64,000 bases of DNA from positions 7,158,049 to 7,222,048 of the forward strand of contig OX439007.1 in assembly GCA_949316495.1 (NCBI GenBank), written 5' to 3'. Shown piece by piece: positions 40,801-52,130 of this stretch. The notes beneath the pieces were generated by a model. That model saw only the letters and a program-made list of their open reading frames with translations, was not told the DNA's origin and searched no databases. A program made the position numbers and the translations under genes. This DNA is from Amphiduros pacificus. Lineage: Eukaryota > Annelida > Polychaeta > Phyllodocida > Hesionidae. How positions within the stretch are numbered: the stretch's first letter is position 1; each line of letters opens with the position of its first letter.

Positions 40801-42003
40801 AATCTCGACTACCACCTCCATGGGATGAACCAAAACTACCACCTCCTTGTGAAGAATCTCGACTACCACCTCCATGGGATGAACCAAAACTACCACCTCC
40901 TTGTGAAGAATCTCGACTACCACCTCCATGGGATGAACCAAAACTACCACCTCCTTGTGAAGAATCTCGACTACCACCTCCATGGGATGAACCAAAACTA
41001 CCACCTCCTTGTGAAGAATCTCGACTACCACCTCCATGGGATGAACCATGACTACCACCTCCATGGGATGAACCATGACTACCACCTCCATGGGATGAAC
41101 CATGACTACTACCTCCATGGGATGAACCAAAACTACCACCTCCTTGTGAAGAATCTCGACTACCACCTCCATGGGATGAACCATGACTACCACCTCCATG
41201 GGATGAACCATGACTACCACCTCCTTGGGATGAACCATGACTACCACCTCCATGGGATGAACCAAGACTCTCATGACCTCTTTGATAAGAAGGTCCATGC
41301 TGGACTCTTGTCTTAATAGAGTGACGTGTGTTGGGAGGATCAAAATGATGGTCATGCGTATCCCTTTCATGTCTGTGATGGTCATGCATATCTCTTTCAT
41401 GTCTGTGATAATGATCATGCATATCCCTGTCATGTCTGTGATAATGATCATGCATATCCCCATCATGTCTGTGGTGATGATCATGCATATCTCCATCATG
41501 TCTGTGATGATGATCATGCATATCTCCATCATGTCTGTGATGATGATCATGCATATCTCCATCATGTCTGTGATGATGATCATGCATATCTCCATCATGT
41601 CTGTGATGATGATCATGCATATCTCCATCATGTCTGTGATGATGATCATGCATATCCCCATCATGTCTGTGATGATGATCATGCATATCTCCATCATGTC
41701 TGTTATCAGAGGCACGTTTTCCTGGCCAGGTAGAGTCATGGTTTCTTCTCCATTCTCTGTACCTCCATTCATGACCATGAGCTGCTACGTCCAAAACCAA
41801 ACCCATTGCTATAGGAAATATGAAAGCTATCTATTAAAAATAGCATTAAAATTTAACTTTTAAAAAATGAAATTGTGTCTTTTACTTTGAAACCATATCT
41901 AATCTTTGATCAACCATAGCTTATCTTTGAATAATTGAAGTAATGTGTATAACTTACTAAAAATAAGGAGACAAAGAAAGTTGAGGGTAAATTTTCCCAT
42001 CAT
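25841..42003 (-). CDS. secreted His-rich protein with SBP_bac_3-like domain, nine exons
   Basis: I rebuilt nine coding exons on the minus strand: 42003-41958, 41808-40275, 38514-38465, 38336-38244, 34930-34763, 34627-34491, 34288-34195, 26150-26031 and 25875-25841. All junctions are GT-AG, all phases agree, and the total is 2277 bp (758 aa plus stop). Residues 1 to about 26 look like a signal peptide (MMGKFTLNFLCLLIF..., possible cleavage after VAA), so the protein should be secreted. Next come about eleven 11-residue His/Asp repeats (RHDGDMHDHHH type), likely to bind divalent metal ions (inference), then about 26 nine-residue Gly/Ser/His repeats. From about residue 510 (FQVGDNFGAYEYL, DENGYVNGFYIDLINA) to the end lies a type-2 periplasmic-binding-protein fold. 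It has the SPERLNSFNF segment with the Arg that usually contacts a ligand carboxylate, the second-lobe VDAIMTVD, and a C-terminal MMVSGEFERIC helix. At least eight Cys suggest disulphides, and NFT and NIT are possible glycosylation sites. The ligand is unknown. The domain call rests on recalled family motifs; the exon model rests on phase consistency. Confidence 0.8.
26222..26604. repeat. 43-bp minisatellite, short arm left of the LINE
   Basis: About five good copies (26351-26600) and some decayed ones (from 26222) of the same 43-bp unit seen at 31356-34194. They lie in intron 7 of the secreted-protein gene, starting about 70 bp from the acceptor of exon 8. The LINE separates this arm from the long one, so the LINE landed in an existing array. 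Confidence 0.9.
26987..27718 (+). repeat. direct repeats in the LINE 5' UTR
   Basis: Two motifs occur twice in the LINE leader. TTTCGGACTTGTTCCGACGG lies at about 26987 and again at about 27235. A stretch of about 48 bp beginning AAAATACAGAACGTGTCAA lies at about 27474 and again at about 27667. The second pair is 193 bp apart, and the later copy carries a small insertion. They may be the remains of tandem promoter monomers, but that role is inference. Confidence 0.7.
27739..31302 (+). CDS. LINE ORF: AP endonuclease and reverse transcriptase
   Basis: One ORF of 1187 codons. Residues 1 to about 225 are unlike anything I recognise: a Pro/Arg/Ser-rich linker with no zinc knuckle visible. The endonuclease follows (NIGCCNVQSI, then TETW, GGGLGIL, VVIYRPE, ADYNFHVN and the terminal SDH motif). 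The reverse transcriptase has KNYRPVSNL, FQSAYKEYHSTETALLK, motif A (LDLSAAFDTIDH), motif B (GVPQGSVLGP) and motif C (YADDTQIY). The C-terminal part (LHWLPVHARIDFKILLLTWK, then PRLWNSLP) is the usual end of CR1/L2/Rex-type proteins. All expected catalytic motifs are present and the frame is open, so the element may be active or recently so. The first ATG is used as the start; a separate ORF1 is not apparent in the 1.1-kb leader. Confidence 0.93.
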   Translation: MLHNHGFVCICSCFNIYNKISNTNIETLSLPHNGIGSRKVLLCDEHASTFKKNSSLRYINFNIISAAQFQSLLNIVANSNINIFESENEIELFPCQFRWVLDTCEYIKSNTLLSVHGASKLNCQFNFVRYTQISHPKHLYWENIFILPPRPQKHRLNNKYVESPCNSSKSCSFGNIINTHPSSASTNHVSGPAPATRARSAPRGQPRIVNKQHSRIKKPNRNGKKTLNIGCCNVQSISSKILPVKDYFTEHDLDALFMTETWMHDSKSDKVKSELKEGSLEFESFPRIGRTGGGLGILYKSELPFTTNRANQPVVTTMELMESSITLKGKKITFVVIYRPEPSDRNRYTYSEFYDEFTQLVAHYGSFSHEVIFLADYNFHVNLPLKPDVIKFNDILSTFDLTQWVQEPTHRLGNTLDLIMTFRGNKLMKSHLVDEYLSDHKMIKIYLDIIPPKPPKKSIKFRNFKGLDLESLRRDIKSLTDRDTTWEHLSLEDMVNYYDRELTSLMDKHAPIKVAMVTQRKPVPWMSDQLKLERSLKRRLERKMSKTGSQIDKELYNSQRNKYNSMLKSAQSSYFSNLVEENKHDPKKLFRVIDTVMHKKKDTPMPQSDCEITQAEKFNTFFLEKIERIRLDIDNAPPGQTSPPGDTANNSTTCLERFTPLTIDDVRKLVKRSAKKSCDLDPIPTWLLLDLLDDLLPIITSIINKSLMESAVSENMKIAIITPLLKKLGLELVEKNYRPVSNLTFVSKLTERAVADQLVPHLVRNGLTDKFQSAYKEYHSTETALLKVQNDILGCLDNRKAVILLLLDLSAAFDTIDHQILLDRLRDRCNVKGHALSWIRSYLMDRKQCVKVGIHRSCLKSLKYGVPQGSVLGPILFTIYMTPLSDILAKYGLSYHIYADDTQIYIPVDHASPHHVDMSRHKLEECVSEVRNFLISNKMKINDGKTEMLICTDRYSTTTHSSIPTTIRVGDSDIAPSQSVVDLGITFDSNMDMKAQIRKMCQKGYYHIRNLAAIRHCLDEKTAVTLTHAFVTSTLDYGNGLLAGLPKTDIRKLQYLQNSAARVVGKIRKFDHISGKLRELHWLPVHARIDFKILLLTWKALNGKAPPYLRDLLLIKEGERCLRSNDGTHLQVPNTRLRTVGDRAFSSVGPRLWNSLPTNIRTSTSVSSFKSRLKTHLFRMHVLNSAL
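31356..34194. repeat. 43-bp minisatellite made of an exon end plus 5' splice site
   Basis: About 66 copies of a 43-bp unit (plus strand: ACCTTGTGTGGTACATTCC, then ATCCAGGGGTC and a variable ACC(T/C)(A/G)TCT(A/C)CAT). Read on the minus strand, the sense of the host gene, each unit contains CCTGGATGGAATGTACCACACAAG-GTATGG; the dash marks the donor site. The first 24 of these bases are the last bases of exon 7 (34195-34288), which ends at the same AAG-GTATGG. The array therefore begins at the true donor and repeats exon end, donor and about 20 bp of intron across the intron. All three plus-strand frames lack stops for long stretches, giving meaningless ORFs of up to 658 codons. Confidence 0.97.
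34289..34490 (-). other. intron 6 of the secreted-protein gene
   Basis: A short AT-rich intron between exon 6 (donor GAG-GTATGT) and exon 7 (acceptor CTTTATTCAG). It contains nothing else that I can recognise. Confidence 0.6.
35064..35091. repeat. (ATTC)n microsatellite
   Basis: A short run of ATTC/GTTC tetranucleotides in intron 4 of the secreted-protein gene, between exon 5 and the 90-bp array. Confidence 0.85.
35328..38243. repeat. 90-bp minisatellite made of an exon end plus 5' splice site
   Basis: About 25 copies of a 90-bp unit in two blocks (about 35328-35895 and 36690-38243) in intron 4 of the secreted-protein gene. Read on the minus strand, each unit has AACTGCTGGAGAACT, a middle part, and CCAGGGCAAG-GTAACAG. 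This is the last 45 or so bases of exon 4 (38244-38336) and its donor, followed by intron sequence including ATTATATACACAC. The unit is a multiple of three and lacks stops in the exon's own frame, so ORFs of 143-152 codons repeat MITNNCW...GDKQYPGQG. The copies are very similar, with T/C variants and a few shortened units. Confidence 0.96.
35896..36689. other. unique island inside the 90-bp array
   Basis: About 790 bp of unique sequence splits the intron 4 array. I see no exon with good splice signals, no terminal repeats and no recognisable element. It could be an insertion into the array or original intron sequence between two expansions. Confidence 0.5.
38882..39219. mobile_element. MITE-like element with inverted repeats
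   Basis: The ends share the 12-bp inverted repeat GTTCTGCAGATT (38882-38893 and, inverted, 39208-39219). A second inner inverted pair of about 25 bp (TGTGATCCTGGTGAAACAG type, about 38956 and 39145) lies inside. The layout is that of a short non-autonomous DNA transposon of 338 bp in intron 2 of the secreted-protein gene. No transposase and no clear target duplication are visible, so the superfamily is unknown. Confidence 0.6.
40560..41275 (-). repeat. coding minisatellite: Gly/Ser/His nonapeptides
   Basis: Within exon 2 of the secreted-protein gene, about 26 units of 27 bp encode GGGSHGSSH, GGGSRDSSQ and GGGSFGSSH variants. The low-complexity block should be a flexible, disordered linker between the His-rich region and the binding domain. 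The HGSS/RDSS/FGSS variants alternate in a higher-order pattern, which suggests recent duplication of pairs of units. Other frames and the opposite strand are also open here but carry no signal of coding. Confidence 0.9.
41355..41710 (-). repeat. coding minisatellite: His/Asp-rich 11-mers
   Basis: Eleven 33-bp units in exon 2 encode RHDGDMHDHHH and diverged forms (RHDRDMHDHYH, RHERDMHDHH). Nearly half the residues are His, with interleaved Asp, as in known extracellular zinc- or copper-binding His-rich segments. Metal binding is inferred from composition. The seven most N-terminal units are identical in protein, the later ones diverged, so expansion is probably recent. Confidence 0.9.
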
Positions 42004-42231
42004 GGTGGTATTTTCTATAATTCCAGCACCCAGTACCACTACCAAATTGGACTGTGCGAAAACAACAGAGCTGGCTGGGACACAAATGTTCTTGATTGAC
42101 ACTTCCAGGGCCTTCTGTACTAATGACCAACAGAAACTCCCTAAGTAGTGTTCTGTGGGTTGAAAGATGGGGTGTTTGGCAGGATAATGAAATGAAAATA
42201 GCTGCCTGTAGATACATTATCACTCAGATAC

Positions 42232-43895
42232 CCTTATTCTCTATATCCATTCCATGCACATATCCTTCTCCCTGCACTTCCCTACACCCTTGCTCTTGTA
42301 CGTCTCATACCATATACCTTTGCTCTCTTTGCATCTAAAGCCACATATCCTTGCTCCCCTTGCATCTAGAGCCACACATCCTTGCTCCCTATGCATCTCA
42401 AGCCACATACCCTTGCTCCCTATGCATCTGAAACCACATATCCTTGCTCCCTTTGCATCTCAAGCCACATATCCTTGCTCCCTTTGCATCTCAAGCCACA
42501 TATCCTTGCTCCCTTTGCATCTCAAGCCACATATCCTTGCTCCCTTTGCATCTAAAGCCACATATCCTTGCTCCCCTTGCATCTAGAGCCACACATCCTT
42601 GCTCCCTTTGCATCTCAAGCCACATATCCTTGCTCCCATGCATCTCAAGCCACATACCCTTGCTCCCTATGCATCTGAAACCACATATCCTTGCTCTCTA
42701 CGAATCTCAACCAACATATCCTTCCTCCCCTTGCATCTCAAGCCACATATCCTTCCTCCCCTTGCATCTCAACCAACATATCCTTCCTCCCCTTGCATCT
42801 CAAGCCACATATCCTTCCTCTCCTTGCATCTCAAGCCACATATCCTTCCTCCCTTTGCATCTCAAGCCACATATCCTTGCTCCCATGCATCCCAAACCAC
42901 ATACTCTTGCTCCCTATGCATCTAAAAAAACATATCCTTGCTCCCTTTGAATCTAAAGCCACATATCCTTGATCCCTATGCATCTCAAGCCACATATCCT
43001 TGCTTCCTTTGCATCTAAAGCCACACATCATTTCTCCCTTTGCATATCAAGCCACATATCCTTGCTTCCTTTGCATCTCAAGCCACATACTCTTGCTCCC
43101 TATGCATCTGAAACCACATATCCTTGCTCCCTTTGCATCTCAAGCCACATATCCTTGCTCCCTTTGCATCTCAAGCCACATATCCTTGCTCTCTTTGCAT
43201 CTCAAGCCACATACTCTTGCTCCCTATCCATCTGAAACCACATATCCTTGCTCCCTTTGCATCTCAAGCCACATATCCTTGCTCCCTTTGCATCTCAAGC
43301 CACATATCCTTGCTCCCTTTGCATATCAAGCCACATACCCTTGCTCCCTATGCATATTAAGCCACATACCCTTGCTCCCTATGCATATTAAGCCACATAC
43401 CCTTGCTCTCTACGAATCTCAAGCCACATATCCTTCCTCCCCTTGCATCTCAACCAACATATCCTTCCTACCCTTGCATCTCAAGCCACATATCCTTCCT
43501 CCCCTTGCATCTCAACCAACATATCCTTCCTCCCCTTGCATCTCAAGCCACATATCCTTCCTCCCCTTGCATCTAAAGCCACATATCCTTGCTCCCATGC
43601 ATCCCAAACCACATACTCTTGCTCCCTATGCATCTAAAAAAACATATCCTTGCTCCCTTTGCATCTCAAGCCACATATCCTTGCTCCCTTTGCATCTCAA
43701 GCCACATATCCTTGCTCCCTTTGCATCTCAAGCCACACATCCTTGCTTCCTTTGCATCTCAAGCCACATATCCTTGCTCTCTATGCATATTAAGCCACAT
43801 ACCCTTGCTCTCTATGCATCTCAAGTCACATATCCTTTCTCCCTATGCATCTCAAGCTGCATTCCCTTATTCTCTATACCCATACACTGCATTCC
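42232..43895. repeat. 31-bp minisatellite upstream of the secreted-protein gene
   Basis: About 50 copies of a 31-bp unit (GCATCTCAAGCCACATATCC then TTGCTCCCTTT) lie about 230 bp upstream of the start codon of the minus-strand gene. Both edges share a CCCTTATTCTCTATA(C/T)CC segment, marking degenerate edge units. Variants such as CAACCAACATATCCTTCC group in blocks, and a segment near 42690-42960 recurs near 43400-43670, so part of the array has been duplicated. The long ORFs here follow from the repeat and are not genes. Confidence 0.95.
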
Positions 43896-45482
<1,587 letters not shown>

Positions 45483-46028
45483 TTTTATACACTGCTGTCA
45501 AAATATTTACAAATGTATTTAAATTAAATCAGATTTTGGGGGCAGATGCTGTAGAGACAGCCTGATTACATTTAAATTAAACATCTGTATTGTTCTTGTA
45601 TATGCCTTGTCTTAGAAATCATAACAAAATCTGAATGATCTTTGATTGAAAGGTTACCTTCAAGATACATCATCTGAACATTTTGAAAAACATTATGTAA
45701 GTACAAAAACAATCCTGTAAAATATGTCAGCCATTTATTGCATCTTACTGTCTTATATAATTTTATCATTTCTAACAAATAGAATAGACAGAGTTTAGAA
45801 TTATATACACAGGAGACATACAGACTCTTACCGGTCTCCACATTCACATATTTTTTATTAGAAATTTCATATAATTATACACACCACAACATATATATAA
45901 TGTGTTGGTAAATGAAGCAAAATTTGACTGACTTGTTAAAATCTTATGGTGCTAAATCATGTTGTTTTGGTAAAGTAATGGTAATGATAAACCATTTATA
46001 AAAAAAAAAATCTTTTTTTCTTTGTATA

Positions 46029-46034
46029 TTTATT
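46029..46034 (-). promoter_or_regulatory. candidate SYF2 polyadenylation signal
   Basis: AATAAA on the minus strand, about 193 nt past the SYF2 stop codon. It is the first canonical hexamer I see downstream of the stop. Confidence 0.55.
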
Positions 46035-46226
46035 GAATGACCAAAAAAATCAAGCTCAAGTATGTTTCCATAATTCCCAACCAACACATGTCATTTGTAA
46101 CCTTTCATATAATATTAAAAAAATAAAGGTTTTCATCTCAATCAAACAGATTGAAAATCTACTAGCATAATGTTACATATAATTCCTCATCGACATAACA
46201 ATAGTAATAATGCAGTATTGCGTTTT

Positions 46227-49149
46227 TCACACTGCCGTTCCTCTTTCCAGGTTCTGTTTAATCTCGGCTGTATGCTTGCCATAGAATCTCTCCAGTTTCT
46301 TGTTGAATTTCATGTTTCTCTCGTTGATGTAGTCAATATCTTCATCTTCATCATAGGCCCGACGCCTGCTGTATTTAGAGCGTTTGTCAATCTGTTTTTC
46401 CAGGTCGTTCACCATTCTGTCGACCGCCTCCTTGCTGTCCTTGTGTTCTATCACTCCCAGTGTGTTGACTGTGGGATAGAAAGCTGCCTCACCCCTACAA
46501 TATAAACCACATTATGTACATAGCATTCTCTTGAATTCTATCACCCCCAGTGTGTTGACTGTGGGATAGAAAGCTGCCTCACCCCTACAATATAAACCAC
46601 ATTATGTAGCACTCCCTGCTCACTTGGCAAAACTATACAAATATATAAAATATAAATAAAATATAAGCACTTGGGATTTTGATAACTTGACAGAAGCATA
46701 TTGATGCACAAATCTGAAACACGATATATACATTGTCTTTGCCCGATATATGTGAAAATAATCAACAAACATTAATCAACTGCAGCATACATCTATTCTA
46801 TTTTACATCATCTGGTCAGGCATAGTTGCAAGTTGACAATTTATGGTCAGCGAAACCTCATATTTGACACAATATGATATATAATGAAATAAATAACTGA
46901 CATATATTGTCAGAGATATATCACACATTCTAAACATAAATATATTGTGAATATGTGATCTTCATGAGGTTCATGGCAAATGCATTACACACATTGAATT
47001 CCTTCACAGTGAGAATATTTGCTATAATATGTGCACGGAATATGCATCCATTAATCTTAATAAACCTGGAAGATACGTAGTTCCTATATTATAAAACGCT
47101 GGCTGTGAAGACTAAGTACTCTAGTATACTTACATCTTTTCCCTTTCCCGGTCATAGTTTTTCATATCGGGTTTCAGCTGTTTGGTGAGCTGCTGATATT
47201 GTCTGTATGTTGCCTGCTCATAATCTGAAAAATTAATGACACTCATTCAGTAAAAAATAACATTTAATGTTTGGCTTAAACATAGCCCAAAGGCTTAGGG
47301 GCTGTGCTGAACATTGCTTTTCTTTTTAAATGTTTGTGAACATTTCCTGGAAATGCTTGCAAATTGCTTTTTATTAATGATTTTCAGTATTTCCTCACCT
47401 TCTCAGGTTGAAGACGGTCATTGTAACAAAAAGTAATGTATAGTATTGAACACAATATGGCCGAATGAGGCATTAGATGTTAGATATCTATGCATATCAG
47501 AAAAACCTAGGCAAATGGCCTCAGAACTATGCTGATCATTGCTTTTTTGTTATGTTTGTGATTTTTTCTGGAAATTGCATCATAAATGATATTTTTTATC
47601 CTTTCCCAAAGCAAATAATTTTGACCAATCAAAATGCATGCTACATATAGAATTTGACCCTTGTAACTTGTTAACTTGATTCACTTTGGCTAATATTTCA
47701 TGTCATTCAAAATGGTAGCCTCCCTGACAACTCAATGAAAACTATTCGATTTTTGAAAAAAAATCATAACAAAATGGAAAAGATTATGAAATAAAAAGAA
47801 TTGGTCCCCTGAAAATGATACAACAAATTCCCTGCTTATCACAAAGAACTTTGAACAGTAGTTTGAGAGGAGAAGATCAAAGTTGATGGACAGAAAGATT
47901 TATTTACTATGCATAGCTAAAAAAAGTTTGCCATTCCTTTAAAAAAAAAGTCCTAATTTTTTTTTCTGAGCATCAAAGAAAATAGATAGTCTTCATCTCC
48001 TGACAATACCAAATCTTCCCTACATCTTTCAAATAACTTACTAGGAATCCATCAAGTAATTACACAGAAGATCAACTTTGACATATAGACAGAACAACAG
48101 AAAATCTTCCTGTCTCAATGCATAAAATTTATATTTTTGGATTCATTTTCTTTTCAACTGAGGTTATGATAAAAAACCATACCTGAAAATCCCTGGTCTG
48201 GGTTTTTCTTTTTATTTTTGTGTCTGTCCAAGCCTTCTGCCACTGTGGCGCTCACGTCTAACAGCTTTACTCTCTCATAGTCTAATCCCCCTTCTTCACA
48301 TTCCTGAAAACAATCCACAATTCTTGTCAAGATTCTCTGATATTGGATACAGCTTGTAAACTTAGGCCCAAACATGTCAAACAAGATGCAAAACACAATT
48401 ACACCAGTACAATACTTATTTATCACTATGACTTCATCATCATGTCTTTTAGGTTTCAAAATAATCATGAATAATTATTTGACAAAATTGACTATAATAT
48501 TCATTAAGGGGCTGACATTAAGGCAAGGTTTTATTTTGGTGTTGGCAGACATAATTTTGTGACAAGAAATTATGATCAATAAAAGTATTGGGGTAAAAAC
48601 ACAATTATTGTGACAATATGATTGTAGTATCAGAATTTAGAGAGTTTTTAGCCTTCTCTTATATATTGGATTGAATCTAAGCATTTCGGTAAACCACTGA
48701 AATTCGAATTACATTTTAACATAAATACATAGTGTCAGGGATCAATCATTTCGCAATGTATTAATATTTCAATGAGAATGAATACACTGTGGCAGCACTC
48801 TGATCGTTTCCGCACCAAAAATAAGAGCTTCTCCCATCACTTCTGCTTTTCAAAATGGCGACCTCATGTTGCGCATGCATATTAAAGCAGTGTTAAACTC
48901 ACATTTTCTCTGACTTGTGCATGATTTACACTTATTAAATGTGTATTATAAGCCAAAGATATTAATTATATCGCCGTTAGGGGAGCTTGTACCTGGACAG
49001 TATGAGCGTATTTTATTTATTTTTCACGCTGATATAGTCAATTATTCTTCTGTTTGAGTCCAGTAATATCGACATGTATCAAATATTGATAAAACATTGA
49101 TACATATCATATCATATCAATGAAATCCAACCCGGAGGTGCTGTAAATC

Positions 49150-49198
<49 letters not shown>

Positions 49199-52130
49199 CT
49201 GAACATAATGACTAACTTTTCTCTTCTTTTCTTCTTCTTCTTCCCACTCCACTCTCCTCCTCTTGGCCTCCATGTTGGTGGGCAGTTTATCCCTCCGATC
49301 CTCCTCGACGACTTCAGCATGGTTTAATTTACGAGCTTCATTCTAATAAAAAAAACATCAATCAGTAATAGTAAAAGTATCAAGTCAATTTTATAAAATT
49401 TTGTTTGAGCAAGCTGCAGATGCATTGAGTTTGTTACTATCATTTGAAATGTTGTTCAAAGGAGTAACTACCAGACCTCATATAAAACTGTCATATCTGT
49501 GCTGGACATAGTTAATTTCTGCTTGATTAAGTTGGTACCTTAACTTTTTTCTGCTAATTTGACATGAACCTGCTGAAGGTTTAACACTCAGTCTGAGATA
49601 AATCAAAAGAGAAATTTTACAAGAGCTTACTTAGGATGAAGAAGCCATTGGCAAGGTGGTTGAGCCTGAGGTAAATCGAGAACTGATGCAATTATCATAT
49701 GATTTAAAGGTGTATCTGTAACTTTATTGATTCATTCCATGACATTTGACCTCATAAAATTAAGTCATTGATGTAAATATGACTCCTATCTTGAATAGCA
49801 AGCCTGGTGCCATTTTCACTGGTTGAGCGGTAAAATAATTTCATAATTTTTCTTCAAATTAATCTTAAAAGTAACTTCGCAGTATTGTGTACAATCAATA
49901 CATGTCTGATTCAATAATTACCCTTTTCAGCTGCAGGTTTCTCAACCTGGCAAGTCTGTCCTCCTTTGTATTTCCAGCACCACTGGAGCTTGACCCTGAA
50001 GTACTTGTCTGTAAGCAAAGGTGATAAAAATCAATTAACACAATATCTTGCGACAGCTTTGTCACATAAGGTCACTTGGTAACTTATTTAGAACTACACA
50101 TAGCTTAAAATCTTCAAAATGAGGAGGAAAGTCTCAAGAGGGAGCCACTCCACCTCTATCCCACTCATATATCTCCCCACAGTTTGGTATCAAGGTCAGT
50201 CACTCGCCCTTGGGGTGACCAGTCTCTCCGTGTGTTGTGAGCAACCACAATAAGGCACCCTGTTAGGAAGCGATGGATTCACTCAGATATCATGAAATCT
50301 CCTCCAAATCAGCTCTTAGCCTCTGAGGGCCTTTACGGACCTGAAAGACCCTCACTTGGTGTTGATAACAAGAGGGAAATTTGTGAAGCAGAATGACTAA
50401 CTTCCTACCTCAGGACCCTCAAAATAGGTAAAGAATGAGTTGGAAATGTCAGGAGTGATCAGTGAAGTGGAGAGCACAGCTCCCACGCAACAGGACTTTT
50501 GGAAATGAGGACTTTCGGACTTGGACTTTTGGAAATGATGCTTGCTTAAAAGAATCTAACCCAACAACTATTCTACATATATGTATTATATTCCCATCAG
50601 ATTTTTGTCAAATACCTCAGCAACGTCAAATGGTGGGTCTCAGGACACTCCGCACCCTGACAAACTGCTCCCGCACCCAAAAATACAATGCACCTGAGAC
50701 AGACCGCATCCTCCATAATAATCAAATTAAATCTTAATAAAATGTTTCTATTTCACATCCTTGCGCTAAAACAATACAACAATTGTTTTGGTTTATTTTG
50801 TAAACGTAATATTTTACGAGATTTTGCTCAACAACTGCTCAGCATTCCCTCTTGCCATTTTGAAGTTAACCTTGCGCCTAGATTACAGAAAGCAAGAAAT
50901 GGCGACCAAAGTTTTTGTTACTTGTAAATAAAATTAAAAGACAATTTAACAATGTTTAACATCATTAAATGTAAATACATGGCGGCGGATGATAACAAAT
51001 GATAACTGTGTTGGATGTGGTTTGTCTCGGGTTCGGTTGTGTGAAGGGTGCAGATTGTCTACTTGTGCCCAACCAATTTTCCGTCACTACCAATTACTGC
51101 TGATTACAGCAGCTAAGCCAGAGAGGACCCTTGTAGCCGCTGGCAGTCACGGTCTACTTCATCGGCGAATACTGGTCGCTGACGAGTAGAAACCAATTGC
51201 CATGTAGGCTGATTGCCGATCTCCATGTTGTTGTTTTTTTCCCCATCGAAAAGCACACACCGGAACTGTACAACTTTACCGGAACCAGAACTTTACAACT
51301 CCACTATATTTAATCATTGGTCGGAGAGAATAGCAGGGGGCCTGTACATAAGAATGCTAGACGATCCGCCTCACGCTACCAGCGACTCATTACCTGTCCG
51401 CCTCACGACCTGTCCGCCTCGAACTACTCGTGCACCTCACTGGCCCATAGATTCATAAGTCCACAATCACCTACCTTTTAAACAACCTCTTGTTGAGAAT
51501 ATTTACAGCTTTGTCAATCATATATTTATATTCCTTGTAAAATGTAGATGTGTTTTAAAAAAAAGTAAGTTCAAATACGTCAATTCTATATTTTGTTCCG
51601 CCGAATTCGCCGAGGGTATTCACGGGGCGGAGGTCGGCGTCCGCCGCCTTCCGCACCCGCCTTGAGCACCCGCCGGCTCAATCGTGGAGAAACGGGATAA
51701 CCCGGGCTAACTTGTCAGGCCCAATCGTGTACAGCCTTTGACAGATCACTCGCGATATACGAATGACGATATTTACTAACCTCTTCTTGATAATACAGCT
51801 TTTTATGACAAGGATTCGTATTCTTAGTATTACAAGCAATGTGAGGCGGACAAGTAGTGAGGCGGAACGTCTGAGGCGGAACGCCGTGAGTCGGAACGTC
51901 CAGCACCCGTACAGAATTTCATAAACAAATGAAAACATTGAAAAGCAGTTTTGTCCTTGTCCTCTTTACAGTGTTCTTTTGGCTTGTAACAAACCAATAA
52001 CAAAAATATATTTCCTAAATGATATCTTATGGACAAATTTGCTACAATTACATATCTGTTCAATGTCATTTTCCGCCATAAAACCTTTAAATGCAAACAA
52101 AATTGGAAACTTCGTACTTACTGAGGCCAT
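46227..52130 (-). CDS. SYF2: SYF2 pre-mRNA-splicing factor, six exons
   Basis: Six exons on the minus strand: 52130-52122 (ATG GCC TCA), 50008-49922, 49342-49217, 48303-48183, 47224-47134 and 46494-46227. All are GT-AG with agreeing phases, giving 702 bp (233 aa), close to the roughly 243 aa of vertebrate SYF2. The order of conserved blocks is that of the family: [91 protein letters not shown], and the C-terminal [20 protein letters not shown] with [19 protein letters not shown]2 is a nuclear protein of the NineTeen-complex-associated group, present in activated spliceosomes and linked to the SYF1/Isy1 proteins and the U2-U6 catalytic core. The N-terminus is shorter and Ser-rich. The acceptor of the last exon is duplicated in the intron (separate entry). 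Identification is by recalled protein similarity and is very strong. Confidence 0.96.
46446..46608 (-). repeat. tandem duplication of the SYF2 last-exon acceptor
   Basis: About 73 bp at 46446-46518 recurs at 46536-46608, offset by 90 bp, with one or two mismatches. The copy reproduces the intron end (TTGTAG), the acceptor and the first 48 or so bases of exon 6 (GGGTGAGGCAGC to GGTGATAGAA). The intronic copy thus has a complete second acceptor. Splicing to it would read on into a stop after a few codons beyond the duplicated stretch, so the exonic copy nearer the stop codon is the functional one. Confidence 0.93.
47280..47580. repeat. diverged direct duplication in SYF2 intron 4
   Basis: Two related stretches (about 47300-47365 and 47525-47580) share GCTGA(A/T)CATTGCTTTT, ATGTTTGTGA and TTCTGGAAAT in the same order and orientation. 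They look like an old duplication or two fragments of one dispersed repeat. Confidence 0.4.
49152..49197. repeat. (TG)n microsatellite
   Basis: About 23 TG dinucleotides in SYF2 intron 3, some 20 bp beyond the exon 3 donor site. A run this close to a donor could affect splicing of that exon, as CA/TG repeats do in some genes; that is speculative here. Confidence 0.95.
51121..51167 (+). repeat. dispersed repeat fragment, inverted partner at 52590-52760
   Basis: GAGAGGACCCTTGTAGCC (51121-51138) and CAGTCACGGTCTACTTCATC (from 51144) recur as reverse complements at 52743-52760 and 52590-52613. In this copy they are 5 bp apart; in the partner they are about 130 bp apart. The two copies are fragments of one dispersed family, with a deletion here or an insertion there. 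The family is not recognised. Confidence 0.6.
51342..51914. mobile_element. MITE-like element with subterminal CCGCCTCA repeats
   Basis: The ends are imperfect inverted repeats beginning CTGTAC, followed by TGCT(A/G)GACG and several copies of TCCGCCTCAC on each side pointing inward. The element is about 573 bp, GC-richer than its surroundings, and lies in SYF2 intron 1. Inward-facing subterminal repeats are common in hAT, CACTA and P-type non-autonomous elements. I see no transposase and no clear target duplication. Confidence 0.55.
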